NCBI RefSeq assembly: GCF_001307805.1
Contig: NZ_CP013862.1
Coordinates: 2,914,001-2,978,000 of the forward strand
Length of the DNA: 64,000 nucleotides
Origin: Lentibacillus amyloliquefaciens
Lineage (GTDB): Bacteria; Bacillota; Bacilli; Bacillales; Amphibacillaceae
Direction of reading: 5' to 3'
Shown here piece after piece: positions 1 through 8,384 of this stretch. The notes under the pieces were generated by a model. The model was not told the origin of the DNA, ran no database searches, and saw only the letters and a program-made list of their open reading frames with translations. The translations under genes and the position numbers were made by a program. Numbering within the stretch: position 1 is the stretch's first letter; each line of letters opens with the position of its first letter.

Positions 1-495
1 AAAGATATGAGGGAAAGAAATGGGTTATCTCAGAAAAATGTTGCTGATGATCTGTACGTGGATCAATCCATGATATCAAAAATAGAGTTAGGTAAAAGAA
101 TGGCATCTGAAGAGCTGGCAGAGAAAAGTGTCAATCGTTATAACGATGCACAATACGGTTTTGAGGTAGCCAGGGAGATAGCTCAATACTATATTACCCC
201 ATTAATAATTGGAGGTAAAGCAATCGAGTGGCACCGATTGACACTAAAGGAGATGTTTAAACACGAGTTGACTGAAGTAATCGATTTGTTCGATGAAATC
301 AGTTTAATTAAGCCACCGGAACATATTAACCAACAAGAAAGGATTCAGGTTTCTGAGGGTATTAAAGAATTGCTAGATGTCCAGGCAGTTACGAATTCAT
401 TTATTGTCAGACTTGAACAGGAATATAATATTTCTGTCAGGGATTGTATGAGGGATCGAGTGAGTAAGTGGAAATCCGAATGGCTAATTAAATGA
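1..495 (+). CDS. XRE-family helix-turn-helix regulator, 5' end cut by window edge
   Basis: The reading frame is open from base 1, so the N-terminus lies outside the window. The first visible residues (RNGLSQKNVADDL, then DQSMISKIELGKR) are helices 2 and 3 of a lambda-repressor-like HTH, the DNA-binding part of XRE-type phage and plasmid regulators. The roughly 120 residues that follow are helical and match no domain I recognise; they may mediate oligomerisation or inducer sensing. The gene lies just upstream of a phage replication module on the same strand, as expected for a prophage regulator. The stop is TGA at 493-495. The HTH call is firm; the role as prophage repressor or antirepressor is inference. 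Confidence 0.75.
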   Translation, partial: KDMRERNGLSQKNVADDLYVDQSMISKIELGKRMASEELAEKSVNRYNDAQYGFEVAREIAQYYITPLIIGGKAIEWHRLTLKEMFKHELTEVIDLFDEISLIKPPEHINQQERIQVSEGIKELLDVQAVTNSFIVRLEQEYNISVRDCMRDRVSKWKSEWLIK

Positions 496-578
496 GCGAT
501 ATTTTGAAAGCTGAATTGCAACATGGAATTCAAAATCAAAATTCAAGATAAAATTTCTTCACGAAAAGAGGAAGCAGT

Positions 579-1388
579 ATGAAAGAACTAAAATGGATTA
601 AGTTGGATATATCTATGTTTGAAGATGAAAAGATAAAACTGATAGAACAGATGCCAGAGGCAGATACCATTCTTGTTGTTTGGGTGAAATTACTGGCGCA
701 AGCAGGAAAAACTAATGCCAATGGATATATCTATCTAAATGAAAATATTCCATACACGGAAGAGATGCTCGCTACGATTTTCGGTAGACCAGTTAATACC
801 ATTCGCCTTGCATTAAAGACTTTACGGGACTTTGGAATGATTCACATTGACGAAGATTCCTTTATACACATTACTAATTGGGAAAACCACCAAAACGTTG
901 AGGGAATGGAACGTGCTCGAAAACAAACAAGAAAGCGAGTTCAAAGACATAGAGAAAAACAGAAAAGAAAGCAATTAGAAAACAAAGATGTGGCTTCTGA
1001 GAACGTAACGTTACATGAAACGTTACCTAACGCAACAGAAGAAGAACAAGAACAAGAGAGAAGAAAGAAGAAAGAAGACAAAGAACAACAACAGACGTCA
1101 GCAATCATTCAATTTTGGGATGGTAACGGATTCGGGTTAAATAATATTCAGGGAAAAAACCGGTTGTTGTCGTGGTTGGATGATTCATCATTTAAAGAGC
1201 CTGAAAAAATCATAGTTAAGGCTATGGAGATAGCATGTGCCAATAATAAAAGACAGTTGAATTACATTGAAGGGATTCTCCGAAACTGGGAAAACCAATC
1301 GCTATTGACGCTGGAAGAAATCGAGGACAGCAAAAAGGAACATAAGAAGCAAGCTGCTGCGAATGATGGTTATAATTACGGATTTTAG
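579..1388 (+). CDS. Phage replisome organizer (DnaD-like replication protein)
   Basis: This 269-residue protein has two recognisable parts. Residues about 1-120 (starting KWIKLDISMF, with NWENHQN near the end) match the phage replisome organizer N-terminal winged-helix domain. Residues about 170-250 carry a DnaD/DnaB_2-type C-terminal helical domain with the typical YIEGILRNWENQ segment. A lysine- and glutamate-rich linker joins them. Such proteins bind the phage origin and recruit the helicase loader and DnaB-type helicase. The ATG at 579 follows GAGGAAGC. The DnaC-like gene begins 12 bp downstream, which is the usual replication cassette of Firmicute prophages. The internal acidic/basic stretch is low complexity and probably unstructured. 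Confidence 0.85.
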   Translation: MKELKWIKLDISMFEDEKIKLIEQMPEADTILVVWVKLLAQAGKTNANGYIYLNENIPYTEEMLATIFGRPVNTIRLALKTLRDFGMIHIDEDSFIHITNWENHQNVEGMERARKQTRKRVQRHREKQKRKQLENKDVASENVTLHETLPNATEEEQEQERRKKKEDKEQQQTSAIIQFWDGNGFGLNNIQGKNRLLSWLDDSSFKEPEKIIVKAMEIACANNKRQLNYIEGILRNWENQSLLTLEEIEDSKKEHKKQAAANDGYNYGF

Positions 1389-1400
1389 GGGGATTTCCTG

Positions 1401-2180
1401 ATGGAAGGTATTAAACAGCATTTAACAACTCCAGAACAAAAATTACTTAAAACGTTTGTGTGTGATGGTTGCCATCAGCATGTGTCACAAAATGAATTAA
1501 TCATTCCTTCTGGACCACGTGAAGGGGAGCGAGTCATAGCCAATTACGGATGCAGATGTGAAAATATCAAACTGGCAAAGGCAGCCAGAAAAAAATACAG
1601 TCAGCTCAAACATCGTAAGCTGATGGCCAGTTTTAATTATTATTCCCTGATAAATGACTCGCTGAAAGAAGCAACATTCGATAACTTTGATGCACTTGAC
1701 AGCAACTTAAAGCTGGCTAAAGAAAAGGCATTGGCGTATAGCCATTCATTTGATCGAAAACAGAATCTCTTATTGACAGGCGACTATGGAACGGGAAAAA
1801 GTCATCTTTCGATTTCTATAACGAAAGCGTTGATGAAAAGAGACTATGAATGCTTGTTTCTCTCACTTCCAAAACTGCTTACTAAGATCAAGCGAACCTA
1901 TAACACAAAAGGCGTCACAGAAGATGAGCTGCTAAACGTTATTCAACGTGTGGACTTATTAGTGCTGGACGATATTGGGGCGGAACAACAAACAGAATGG
2001 TCTACGTCTAAACTTTTCGAGATACTGGATGATCGCTCAGGTAAAGCAACCGTTTATACGACCAATTTAAGCAGTGATGAACTAAAAGAACGGGTCAATG
2101 AACGGAATTTCTCAAGAATAATGGACAATACCAACGTTATCGTTATGAATGGTTCAGATTATAGAAGGAGGGCGTTTTAA
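1401..2180 (+). CDS. DnaC-type ATP-dependent helicase loader
   Basis: This 259-residue AAA+ protein shows a Walker A motif GDYGTGKS near residue 127 and a Walker B motif LLVLDDIGAEQ near residue 190. A sensor region YTTNLSSDEL and an arginine-finger-like ERNFSRIMD segment follow. The N-terminal 60 residues contain cysteines (CDGCHQH and CRCEN) that could bind zinc, as in other phage DnaC homologues. The family loads the replicative helicase onto origin DNA opened by the DnaD-like partner encoded immediately upstream. A strong AGGGGG ribosome site precedes the ATG, and the next gene starts directly after the stop codon, so the genes are co-transcribed. Confidence 0.88.
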   Translation: MEGIKQHLTTPEQKLLKTFVCDGCHQHVSQNELIIPSGPREGERVIANYGCRCENIKLAKAARKKYSQLKHRKLMASFNYYSLINDSLKEATFDNFDALDSNLKLAKEKALAYSHSFDRKQNLLLTGDYGTGKSHLSISITKALMKRDYECLFLSLPKLLTKIKRTYNTKGVTEDELLNVIQRVDLLVLDDIGAEQQTEWSTSKLFEILDDRSGKATVYTTNLSSDELKERVNERNFSRIMDNTNVIVMNGSDYRRRAF

Positions 2181-2363
2181 ATGTGGCAAGGCATGCAAAG
2201 TGTGATGGTGTTTGACCCGAAGGATAGCCAAGTGGAGACCGACAGGAAGTGGCGGGAATGGATGCAAAATAAAAGCTCCGTTGGTGACAAATATGTACCA
2301 ACGGTAGCTGAAACAAGAAAATATCTTAATGAACTGGAAAACAGAAAGCAAGGATACGCCTAA
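2181..2363 (+). CDS. Small hypothetical protein of prophage replication module
   Basis: This 60-residue soluble, charged protein starts on the base after the dnaC-like stop; GAAGGAGG upstream lies inside the preceding gene and gives a good ribosome site. No domain is recognised. Its position suggests that it belongs to the phage early operon, and the translational coupling supports it being real. Function unknown. Confidence 0.6.
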   Translation: MWQGMQSVMVFDPKDSQVETDRKWREWMQNKSSVGDKYVPTVAETRKYLNELENRKQGYA

Positions 2364-2463
2364 ATATCAACCTTTCTGGGTCCAAGAAGATATCTTCAAT
2401 TATATCATTGTTAGCTCATATGTGAAATCGTCAAATAGATAACCTTAATCGAGGAGGGCTAAG

Positions 2464-2685
2464 ATGCAAGTCATTAATAAGATTGATGAAGGAAAGATTT
2501 TGATTGAAGCTGGATATTCTGAAGCCCATCTTATTTCTGAGGCATTAACCATGTATCGTTTATGGTTGGAGACGTTGCATGGCAGGAACAGCGAAGAAGA
2601 AATGCAGATAGGGGCGCTAAGGCATACGATTATGAATCCAACGGTAAAAGGAATGTGCCATGGAATGGAAGGAAAATCACGATGA
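2464..2685 (+). CDS. Small hypothetical prophage protein
   Basis: The ATG follows a very strong GAGGAGGGC site by a few bases. The 73-residue product is mostly helical, with no cysteine pairs or membrane segment, and I do not recognise it. Its TGA stop overlaps the ATG of the next gene as ATGA, a classic translational coupling arrangement that argues both frames are used. The segment 2364-2463 before it has no coding signal beyond the ribosome site. Confidence 0.6.
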   Translation: MQVINKIDEGKILIEAGYSEAHLISEALTMYRLWLETLHGRNSEEEMQIGALRHTIMNPTVKGMCHGMEGKSR

Positions 2686-2939
2686 GTGACTACACAACCC
2701 AGCAATTAAACGTTTATGAATACCTGGGAAAAGAGCATGATCCTTTATTTAATGTCATTTGCAATATACAGCAGGGCTATTCTGAGTATATTCCAGAAAT
2801 AAAAGTAACGCTCATAAAAAATCAGCATGGCCTGTACGAAATGGCCTCTGAATCTAACCATGAATGCTATTCAAATAAAGAAGATTTATATGATTGTGTC
2901 AATGATATTTTAAATTATAGCTCATTAAGGGGGATTTAA
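2682..2939 (+). CDS. Small hypothetical prophage protein
   Basis: I chose the ATG at 2682, which overlaps the previous stop and follows GGAAGGAAAA, instead of the longer frame opening at 2562, which would overlap the upstream gene by more than 120 bp. The 85-residue product starts MSDYTTQQLNV. It is acidic, with two cysteines near the C-terminus, and has no recognised domain. It belongs to the same row of closely packed small phage genes. Confidence 0.55.
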   Translation: MSDYTTQQLNVYEYLGKEHDPLFNVICNIQQGYSEYIPEIKVTLIKNQHGLYEMASESNHECYSNKEDLYDCVNDILNYSSLRGI

Positions 2940-2941
2940 TC

Positions 2942-3112
2942 GTGTCTCAAATTGTTCAAGCATACATGAATCAAGAATGGGATTATTATGATTTGAATCT
3001 GGCTAAAGCTTTAAAAGCTGTCGAACAAGATGATTTGGACCATGCCTCAGCTTATTTTCAACGGATAGCATGGGCATTGCATTCATTGGCTAAACATCAT
3101 CCTGCCAATTGA
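2942..3112 (+). CDS. Short hypothetical prophage protein with GTG start
   Basis: A GTG codon at 2942 follows the strong ribosome site AAGGGGGAT and begins two bases after the preceding stop. The product is 56 residues, helical and histidine- and alanine-rich, ending AKHHPAN. No family is recognised. The spacing, the ribosome site and the consistent strand support expression. Confidence 0.5.
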   Translation: MSQIVQAYMNQEWDYYDLNLAKALKAVEQDDLDHASAYFQRIAWALHSLAKHHPAN

Positions 3113-3166
3113 AGCGAATCAAGCTTGAAATCAATATCTAGCATGTAAGAAAGGGTGAATCGCATA

Positions 3167-3649
3167 ATGCAATTCAGCTCGGATGTTGAGAACATGTTCA
3201 CGCAAGAGGAAATTGAAGACATTTTAAAGGATGAACAGTATTTTTATATAGAGCATGCGGAAAAAAATTGGTTAAACCGGTATTTTAAAATTAAAGCAAT
3301 AGCAAACGAAACAAAGGTTCCAAGCATTATTTCTTCTATATCGGATATGCCGCATGGATCCAGTAATTTCAAAAAGAGTAAGACAGAAATGTTTGCCATA
3401 AAAACAATACAAGCATCAGAATGGCTGGAAATATTGCATTCAACCATTCATTCATTAAGCCCGATCGAACAAAAATTGATTGAATTGAAGTATTTGCGTA
3501 AACGTAATGACGGTTCTCGATATAGTGACGAGGTCATTTATCCCCAACTATTTGTCGGAAAAACAAGGTATTATGAAATCAAGAAAGAAGCACTGGAAAT
3601 ACTCGGACGGCATCTATACGGTGTCTTTGCTGAAAGGGGATTTTCCTGA
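3167..3649 (+). CDS. ArpU-family phage transcriptional regulator
   Basis: The protein is about 160 residues from the ATG at 3167. An in-frame GTG at 3155 lies inside the ribosome site AAGAAAGGG, so the ATG is preferred. The C-terminal region (YLRKRNDGSRYSDE, then VGKTRYYEIKKEALEIL) is the sigma-like region-4 HTH of ArpU/autolysin-regulator proteins, which act as late-gene activators in Firmicute phages. It lies at the end of the early cluster, the usual place before the late operon. Its TGA stop overlaps the ATG of a following small membrane protein gene that an IS element has split. I infer late-gene control from family and position only. Confidence 0.78.
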   Translation: MQFSSDVENMFTQEEIEDILKDEQYFYIEHAEKNWLNRYFKIKAIANETKVPSIISSISDMPHGSSNFKKSKTEMFAIKTIQASEWLEILHSTIHSLSPIEQKLIELKYLRKRNDGSRYSDEVIYPQLFVGKTRYYEIKKEALEILGRHLYGVFAERGFS

Positions 3650-3875
3650 TGATGCCCGTTGCTCATACAGTCAAAAAATCATTGCTTATCATGTTATTCG
3701 TTATGTTGTTTGTTGCTGTTTCAACTTTCTGTGGCATTGTATTCCTGGCTGTTGTAACTGCTAAACTAAAATGGACAGTTTTTGCTCGATAGAATTGAAC
3801 ACTTTCTGCCCCAAAATAATCCCAATTTCAGTTAAACTAAGTATAAAATAACTGAAGTTATGGGGGAACGAGAAG

Positions 3876-5429
3876 GTGTTTAAATTAGAAGTGATAGTGC
3901 AAGTGCATCAATTAAAAAGACAGGGTTTTAAAATTTCAGCCATCGCTAGAAAGTGCAACTTATCGAGAACGACTGTTTATGAGTATTTAGAAAAAGACTT
4001 TGAAGAAGCTTGTAGGTGGGTGGATGTGTTGAGAACAAGAAAGCGAAAACTGGATCCTTACCAGGACCATATCCTGGGGTGGTTAAAAGAACACCCGGAT
4101 TTATCAGCTTCACAGATTTCGGATTGGTTAGAAGAACGTTGTTCTTTTACGGATGTAGGTGATAGTACCGTCCGAACTTACGTCAGAGAACTACGCGAAA
4201 AACATCACATACCCAAAACCTTTACGTTCCGTCGTTATGAGGCATTGGAGGAATTACCGAAAGGTCAACAACTACAAGTTGATTTTGGAGAAATAAAAGT
4301 CCCGACGTTTGAGGGGAAATGGAAGAAGCTATACGTCGTTGCCTTTGTCCTATCCCACTCTCGTTACAAATATTCTGAGTGGCAGGATCGCCCTTTTACG
4401 ACGCATGATGTTTTACGCAGCCATGAAAATGCATTTGAGTATTATGACGGTATGCCTGAGGAAATTGTATATGACCAGGATAAATTAATGACGGTAAGTG
4501 AAAATGGAGGCGATATTATATACACAGAAGCGTTTCAGTCTTATAAACAACAGAGAGGATTTTCCGTTTATTTATGTAGAGCAGCAGACCCTGAATCTAA
4601 AGGGAAGGTTGAAAATGTGGTGAAATTCATTAAACAAAACTTCGCCAAGAATCGTATCTTCCACCAAATAGAGACCTGGAATGAGCAATGTCTGGCATGG
4701 CTTAAAAGAAAAGGTAATTATCAAGTGCACAATACAATAAAAAAGAGACCTGTCGAAGTGTTTGCCCTAGAAAAGCCACACTTACGAAAAGTCTCTTCTC
4801 CACTCTCTTTCGAGAGTAACCATAGGTTAAGTATAACAAGGACTGTGCATAAGGACAACATTATTAAATATCAATCGAACCGTTATTCCGTTCCACTTGG
4901 AACGTATCAACCTCATGGTGATAATACTGTTTATCTTAGAACTGCAGAAAACAAGCTTATTATTGAAAAGACACCTGGAGGTGCACCGATAGCGACTCAT
5001 CCCCTTTCCTTAGGAAAAGGGCAACTGGTCAAGAACAACAATCATTTCAGGGATAGATCAAAAGGCATTAAAGCCTATATGGATACCGTAAAAGCTTCTT
5101 TTGATGATCAGGATAAAATACAATTATTCCTGGAAGCAATTTATGAGCGATATCCCAGGTATATACGAGATCAGCTGCAAATTGTACAACGGGCAGCTAA
5201 GGATTTCCAGCCGTTTATTCAACCAGCTTTGAATATTTGTATTGAACAAGCTTTATGGAGCGCCAATGACTTTCATGACGTCGTAAAACATCTCTCAAAA
5301 AAGAAAGAGTATGAAAATAGAGCTCTACTATCTGATATTCCGACTATAGAGACGTCCACCATTCATTACCAAGAAAGAGCATCGTTAAGAGAACTGGACG
5401 ACTATCTTAAGATTTTAGGAGGGGTATAG
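3876..5429 (+). CDS. istA: IS21-family transposase IstA
   Basis: This 517-residue integrase-type transposase starts at GTG 3876 after GAGAAG. Residues about 5-50 form an HTH (FKISAIARKCNLSRTTVYEY). The DDE catalytic core includes QLQVDFGE, VYDQDK and GKVENV, which supply the two aspartates and the glutamate. A C-terminal DNA-binding region follows. IstA cuts and joins the element ends, with IstB as the ATPase helper. The length is normal for the family and no lesion is visible. The istB start follows one base after the stop. Confidence 0.95.
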   Translation: MFKLEVIVQVHQLKRQGFKISAIARKCNLSRTTVYEYLEKDFEEACRWVDVLRTRKRKLDPYQDHILGWLKEHPDLSASQISDWLEERCSFTDVGDSTVRTYVRELREKHHIPKTFTFRRYEALEELPKGQQLQVDFGEIKVPTFEGKWKKLYVVAFVLSHSRYKYSEWQDRPFTTHDVLRSHENAFEYYDGMPEEIVYDQDKLMTVSENGGDIIYTEAFQSYKQQRGFSVYLCRAADPESKGKVENVVKFIKQNFAKNRIFHQIETWNEQCLAWLKRKGNYQVHNTIKKRPVEVFALEKPHLRKVSSPLSFESNHRLSITRTVHKDNIIKYQSNRYSVPLGTYQPHGDNTVYLRTAENKLIIEKTPGGAPIATHPLSLGKGQLVKNNNHFRDRSKGIKAYMDTVKASFDDQDKIQLFLEAIYERYPRYIRDQLQIVQRAAKDFQPFIQPALNICIEQALWSANDFHDVVKHLSKKKEYENRALLSDIPTIETSTIHYQERASLRELDDYLKILGGV

Positions 5430-5430
5430 G

Positions 5431-6198
5431 TTGGAATACTCAGTGGAAAATTTACAACAGCAGCTTAAGAATTTAAGACTGTCAGAGACATCAAAAGCAT
5501 TACCAAGTTTTTTAAGGAAAGCAGAAACCCATTCATGGACCTATCAAGAATTTCTACGTGAATTACTTACGTATGAAGAAAAACGACGTGAAGAAAAAAC
5601 AATAGAAAAACATCTGAAGTGGGCAAAGTTTCCTTATCAAAAAACGCTAGATGACTTTGACATTCAAGAACTGCCATCGCTTAGTGAGCGACAATTAAGG
5701 CAGCTACAGGAACTAAATTGGCTTGAAGAGTCATTTAATCTCATATTTTTAGGGCCACCAGGGGTGGGAAAAACACATATAGCAATAGGATTAGGATTAG
5801 AAGCCATCTATAAAGGTCAGCGTGTATCGTTTATATCCATGGGAGAACTAGTACCTCTATTAAAAACGGAAGAATTCCTACGGAAATCACAGCTTAAAAT
5901 GAAACGCATTAGAGAGGCCGATCTCGTCATAATAGACGATCTTATGTATATGGCTATGGATCAAAACGAAGCCAATTTGTTTTTTCACCTTATTAATCAT
6001 CTGTATGAACGAAGTTCTATCATACTGACATCTAATAAAGGCCCAGAAGCATGGGGAGGATTACTTGGAGATCAGGGAATCACCACGGCGATCTTAGATC
6101 GCCTCCTCCATCGCTCGGAGATTATTCACTTTGAGGGGGAAAGCCATAGAATAAAATATCGAGAGTCTTTGTTTCCGGCGAAAAGTGTTCAAAATTAA
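5431..6198 (+). CDS. istB: IS21-family helper ATPase IstB
   Basis: The protein is 255 residues from TTG 5431, which follows the ribosome site AGGAGGGG. It is an AAA+ ATPase of the DnaC/IstB group with Walker A GPPGVGKTH near residue 108, Walker B LVIIDDLMYM near residue 170 and a sensor segment ILTSNKG. IstB selects the target and stimulates IstA. The gene is intact and co-transcribed with istA. It ends close to the right IS terminus, where the AAAAGTGTTCA repeats begin. Confidence 0.95.
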   Translation: MEYSVENLQQQLKNLRLSETSKALPSFLRKAETHSWTYQEFLRELLTYEEKRREEKTIEKHLKWAKFPYQKTLDDFDIQELPSLSERQLRQLQELNWLEESFNLIFLGPPGVGKTHIAIGLGLEAIYKGQRVSFISMGELVPLLKTEEFLRKSQLKMKRIREADLVIIDDLMYMAMDQNEANLFFHLINHLYERSSIILTSNKGPEAWGGLLGDQGITTAILDRLLHRSEIIHFEGESHRIKYRESLFPAKSVQN

Positions 6199-6359
6199 TG
6201 AGCAAAAAGTGTTCAAAACTACTTGACGGTTACACTGTCTTCCAGTGGTTTATGCAAACCGACATTTATTTGAACATGGTTTATTCTGCCGAGTTTTGGT
6301 TATGGGTGCTGGGTATTCCATTTATCATCATTTTTCTCATGGCTTGTGCAAAGCTATAG

Positions 6360-6546
6360 TGTTTGTATTATATGAGAGTTAATGTAAAATGCACCGTTTA
6401 CCCCTTTGGCATGATAGTCTCAAGGGGTATTCAAGCGGGTGAAATCTGTTTGGCGCATTTTCATGAAAACATTGCAAAGTATCCATAACATAGTTATGGC
6501 GTACATGTTATTACCGATAATGTACACGTCCGCTTAATAAAATTTA
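6360..6546. other. Non-coding gap upstream of yolD
   Basis: No open frame with a ribosome site is seen here. The stretch contains the imperfect inverted sequence GTACATGTTATTACCGATAA followed by TGTACACG (about 6502-6529), which may be a stem or operator. It was the intergenic region between the split membrane gene and the SOS-type promoter of yolD. Confidence 0.4.
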
Positions 6547-6592
6547 TTGCACAGAGCATTTATTGTTATGTTATAATAAGAACAAACGTTTG
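6547..6592 (+). promoter_or_regulatory. Promoter with LexA (SOS) box upstream of yolD
   Basis: A TATAAT at 6572-6577 is preceded by TTGCAC at 6547-6552 (19-bp spacer). The sequence GAACAAACGTTTG at 6580-6592 matches the Bacillus LexA/DinR box (GAAC-N4-GTTC type) with one mismatch in the right half. It overlaps the expected transcription start, where LexA binding would block RNA polymerase. YolD-type genes are commonly SOS-controlled, so motif and gene agree. Confidence 0.72.
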
Positions 6593-6611
6593 TTTATTGG
6601 GAGGTTTTAAA

Positions 6612-6947
6612 GTGAGTGAAGTTAACGATAGAGGGACAAAAAAGTGGACTGCTATGATGATGCCGGAACATGAAGAAATGCTGCAGCAAATGTGGCGAGA
6701 ACAAGAATATAAAAAGAAGCCAATCCTAGATGAGCAAAAGCAGTTTGAACTTAATACCAAGTTACAACTTGCGTTACAAAACGATCTTACAGTCGAGGTT
6801 GAATATTATGATCATGGTATACATGATTTTCAAAAAATAAAAGGTAAGTTATTGATGGTCGATACACTAGCCAATGCTTTGAAATTTGACAATGAGGAAA
6901 ATACTTCGGTTCCTTTTGATGATGTTATGGAGGTTTTGATTGATTAA
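6612..6947 (+). CDS. YolD-like protein
   Basis: The 111-residue protein starts at GTG 6612, eight bases after GGGAGG; an upstream in-frame TTG lies on the ribosome site itself. The sequence has the YolD pattern: an N-terminal RGTKKWTAMMMPEHEEML, a KKPILDEQ segment, a central VEVEYYDHG strand and a C-terminal SVPFDDVMEVLID. The family usually accompanies a Y-family DNA polymerase (UvrX/DinB type) on SPbeta-like prophages and is induced by DNA damage. Here the polymerase is absent and an IS110 element follows, so the gene seems to be an orphan left at the edge of the prophage remnant. Confidence 0.82.
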   Translation: MSEVNDRGTKKWTAMMMPEHEEMLQQMWREQEYKKKPILDEQKQFELNTKLQLALQNDLTVEVEYYDHGIHDFQKIKGKLLMVDTLANALKFDNEENTSVPFDDVMEVLID

Positions 6948-7129
6948 TAAGCTGATAAATAATATCTAAACTGTTTTGTTCTGACCAATCATTTCGAATT
7001 TTATGTTAAAATTAATAAAGAATTTTTAAAAGAATGTTTCTTCAACAATACCAGCCAATAGTTGTCAATACTTAAGTCTAAAAAAGTTTGAAAAAACATG
7101 TTACACTAAAAATTGAACATACCAAATAG

Positions 7130-7151
7130 CCTTACTGCTGAACCAGTAAGG
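7130..7151. terminator. Perfect hairpin next to IS110 transposase 3' end
   Basis: CCTTACTG (7130-7137) and CAGTAAGG (7144-7151) form a perfect 8-bp stem with a six-base loop. It lies about 30 bp beyond the transposase stop. It may be a weak terminator or part of the element end; the run of T after it is poor. Confidence 0.4.
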
Positions 7152-7181
7152 TTTCAGAGTATTGTGAACTTTAATAGTTTC

Positions 7182-8384
7182 TTAGGATTGGTCTACAAAG
7201 ACTTCCTGACGCTTGAACATGGCGTGAATCCAGTGAACGAGTTTATTGGCACAGGCAATCACAGCGACCCTGTGTGGCTTGCCCTCGTTTCTTTTGCGAC
7301 TGTAAAAGGCTATCAGTTTCTTGTTTCGGTTTTTGGCAAGACCGCATTGCACAGCTGTGTAAAGGGCCTGACGCAATCGTGATGATCCTCTTTTGGTGAT
7401 ACGGTTGATGGAAGCTTTATACTTGCCTGACTCAAAAACACTTGGATCTAGTCCTGCATAAGCAGCCAGTTGTTTCGGGCGTTCGAACTGATTGATGCCC
7501 CCGATTTCGGAGATGATTGTGGCTGCAAGCTTATCTCCAATCCCGGGAATCGACTGGATCAATCCATGGTTTTCAAAAGACCGAGCAAGGGCATCTATTT
7601 CTCGTTTTAATTGGGATAGGTGCTCTTGATATTGAAAAAGCATCTGAATATACATCTGTAAGCTGACAATATGACCATGACAGACAGGATGCTGAAAGGG
7701 ATTACGGTCTGCCGCAGCCTTTAATTGGGCTGCTTTATCCAAAAACCATGCGTCGGAACGTCTAGCCCCGAATTGACACATATCGTCGGCTAATGTTTGT
7801 TGAGAGACTTTTTGAATAGCCGAAGCAGTCGGATAATGCAGTAAGGTGTTCAACGATAACTTGCCACAAAGATCACTGAAGACATTATGATATTCCGGAA
7901 AAATATGATCGACTGCAGCTTGGAACTGCAATTTTATTTCAACATAGCTATCCGTTAAAGCACTGTGCTGTCTGGTTAATTGACGCAGATCCAGGTATTG
8001 CTCGGTTTTCTTCTGAAAGGCTTCCAGATCTTCTTTATAGTACAACTCACCTAGATGATACGCATCGACTTTGTCTGTTTTCACCTTACGCAGACCCGTT
8101 TTTTTGGCCTCATAAGAAACGACCGGATTGATGACATAATACGTGATAGCCTGATCCTCCAGAAATTGAAGCACAGGTTCATGATAGTGCCCGGTGGATT
8201 CGAAAATGACGGCCGGAGGCTGACCGGCAACCTGTTCCACTTCCTGATAAAACTGATAAAACGTGTGAAGTCCTTGTAGATGGTGTTCAAATTTAAAGCT
8301 TTGCTTATACGTTTTTTTCCTTTGTAAAAAGGCTTGGACCTGGCTTTCTCCTTTGGCGACATCCAGGCCGATAACAGGATTCAT
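7182..8384 (-). CDS. IS110-family transposase (DEDD recombinase)
   Basis: This 400-residue protein begins MNPVIGLDVAKGE. The N-terminal RuvC-like DEDD domain shows GLDVAK, FESTGHYHEPV and VKTDKVDAYHL, which carry the acidic residues. The C-terminal Tnp domain (transposase_20 type) contains the helix-hairpin-helix SIPGIGDKLAATI and KRGSSRLRQALYTAV with the expected serine nucleophile. The ribosome site AAGGAG precedes the ATG at 8384. IS110 enzymes carry out RNA-guided recombination using a bridge RNA encoded in a non-coding end. The gene is intact. Confidence 0.93.
   Translation of the reverse strand: MNPVIGLDVAKGESQVQAFLQRKKTYKQSFKFEHHLQGLHTFYQFYQEVEQVAGQPPAVIFESTGHYHEPVLQFLEDQAITYYVINPVVSYEAKKTGLRKVKTDKVDAYHLGELYYKEDLEAFQKKTEQYLDLRQLTRQHSALTDSYVEIKLQFQAAVDHIFPEYHNVFSDLCGKLSLNTLLHYPTASAIQKVSQQTLADDMCQFGARRSDAWFLDKAAQLKAAADRNPFQHPVCHGHIVSLQMYIQMLFQYQEHLSQLKREIDALARSFENHGLIQSIPGIGDKLAATIISEIGGINQFERPKQLAAYAGLDPSVFESGKYKASINRITKRGSSRLRQALYTAVQCGLAKNRNKKLIAFYSRKRNEGKPHRVAVIACANKLVHWIHAMFKRQEVFVDQS

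Larger units (their letters stand above)
3753..6234 (+). mobile_element. IS21-family insertion sequence, copy A
   Basis: The element is 2482 bp and carries istA and istB. Its left end TGTAACTGCTAAACTA and right end (reverse complement TGTAACCGTCAAGTAG) are imperfect inverted repeats beginning TG and ending CA. It is flanked by the 4-bp direct repeat CTGT (3749-3752 and 6235-6238). Internal repeats of the type AAAAGTGTTCA occur near the right end (from about 6181 and 6205), as is usual for transposase binding sites of this family. A diverged second copy lies at 24877-27461. Confidence 0.9.
3649..6359 (+). pseudogene. Small two-helix membrane protein gene split by an IS21 element
   Basis: Bases 3649-3752 encode MMPVAHTVKKSLLIML and a first hydrophobic helix, then run into the IS. 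Removing the IS (3753-6234) and one copy of its CTGT target duplication joins 3752 to 6239 in frame and gives a 74-residue protein ending FLMACAKL, with TAG at 6357-6359. The restored protein has two membrane segments of about 20 residues separated by a short polar loop (QWFMQTDIYLN). It overlaps the ArpU stop as TGATG. Holin-like size and topology are suggestive, but identity is not established. The exact restoration of frame strongly supports a real insertion event. Confidence 0.8.
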
